From positions 1-28,334 of IMG/VR virus record IMGVR_UViG_3300031673_006486: a DNA stretch of 28,334 nt; one strand, 5' to 3'. Under the pieces are notes generated by a model. That model was not told where the DNA came from. It worked only from the letters and a program-made list of their open reading frames with translations, and made no database searches. This DNA is from a virus. This document shows positions 27,854 to 28,334 of the stretch, piece after piece. Position numbers and translations under genes: made by a program. Numbering within the stretch: position 1 is the stretch's first letter; each line of letters begins with the position of its first letter.

Positions 27854-28334
27854 TTACGCCCAGACTGCATTTGCAGTTCCGACGCTTCTAGGAGTGCTTA
27901 CGCCGCCATCCTCGAAGTAGTCACTGTCGGGGTACGGGCTTCTCAGGTGCTGCAACGGTTCGTACATAATGTTTTGGATTTTCCCAGCAAGATGCGGGGT
28001 TCTCAAAACGATACGCTGTTCACTTCTGAGGTGCATCACGTAGCACCATTTGGTTTGGGAGACAGCCCATGAGTACACACCATTGTCAGACCAGAAGTCT
28101 TCTTTTCCTCTGAGCAGGCTGACATCGGAGTCCCAAGCGCTGTAGTTCAAATACTGGCGATAGGTTACGGGGAATCCGCCTTGGATAGTGATAGGCACAA
28201 AGTAGATGCTTGATGCAAACTGTCCAGGGATTAGATTTCCGTCGTTGACACTATTCGCTTCGTAAATGCCATCATCGGTTACAACAGGGTATGTTCTACC
28301 GTTGATGTCAAGAGTCATACTGTTTCTCATTCTG
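27854..28334 (-). CDS. Probable major capsid protein, C-terminal part
   Basis: The frame is open to the right edge and the first ATG (28330) has no ribosome site, so this is the C-terminal part of a gene that continues outside. The visible 159 residues look like the end of an HK97-type major capsid protein of phages: MTLDINGRTYPVVTDDG, WAVSQTKWCYVMHLRSEQRIVLRTPHLAGKIQNI, HLRSPYPDSDYFEDGGV. Its place in front of head-tail connector genes and the strong terminator after it also fit, since capsid genes are highly transcribed. Only the end is visible, so the fold call rests on the pattern and the gene order. Confidence 0.65.
   Translation of the reverse strand, partial: RMRNSMTLDINGRTYPVVTDDGIYEANSVNDGNLIPGQFASSIYFVPITIQGGFPVTYRQYLNYSAWDSDVSLLRGKEDFWSDNGVYSWAVSQTKWCYVMHLRSEQRIVLRTPHLAGKIQNIMYEPLQHLRSPYPDSDYFEDGGVSTPRSVGTANAVWA

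Overview
The window looks like part of the genome of a long-tailed (siphovirus-type) double-stranded DNA bacteriophage, seen as an incomplete contig: genes run off both ends. The phage call rests on an ordered tail module (tail tube, frameshifted chaperone, tape measure, distal tail protein, receptor-binding-like proteins, hub, holin-like protein) and on the C-terminal end of a probable major capsid protein at the right edge. Genes have purine-rich AGGAG-type ribosome sites, many ATGA or TAATG overlaps and normal use of TGA as stop, so the standard bacterial code applies. Promoters are sigma70-like with an extended -10 (TGnTATAAT). The host cannot be named from the sequence.

There are two convergent transcription units. 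The left 7 kb reads rightward and is the early/replication side: a partial unknown gene (1-459), a zinc-motif protein (534-1421), a stand-alone IS110 Tnp_20-like helix-hairpin-helix protein (1487-2197), a 400-bp non-coding array of evenly spaced short repeats (2218-2620), a DinG/XPD-type iron-sulfur helicase (2639-4240), a DPPF-motif DNA methyltransferase (4237-4983), and several small proteins, two of them zinc-ribbon-like. A strong terminator lies at 6244-6274, and the rightward and leftward units meet at a terminator near 6936-6955.

The right 21 kb reads leftward and is the late/virion side. From the right edge: the capsid protein end; a cluster of hairpins, a terminator, a near-consensus promoter and a short structured leader or small RNA (27622-27836); a 6.4-kb cassette of glycan-type enzymes (a GT-like protein, a mini kinase-like protein, two SAM methyltransferases, a PAPS sulfotransferase, a membrane protein, and a 998-residue triple glycosyltransferase); DUF1360; a head-tail adaptor-like protein; a small protein; a tail tube fused to a beta-propeller; tail chaperones made by a +1 frameshift; tape measure; Dit; two paralogous tail proteins; a small structural protein; a ReqiPepy6 Gp37-like hub; a coiled-coil protein; a holin-like protein; and a metallophosphoesterase. 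No endolysin, portal or terminase is visible.

The most unusual points are (1) the 34.7-bp-period array of two alternating motifs between an IS110-like protein that lacks its RuvC domain and a DinG-like helicase, and (2) the glycosylation, methylation and sulfation cassette between the capsid gene and the connector genes, which suggests a chemically decorated virion.
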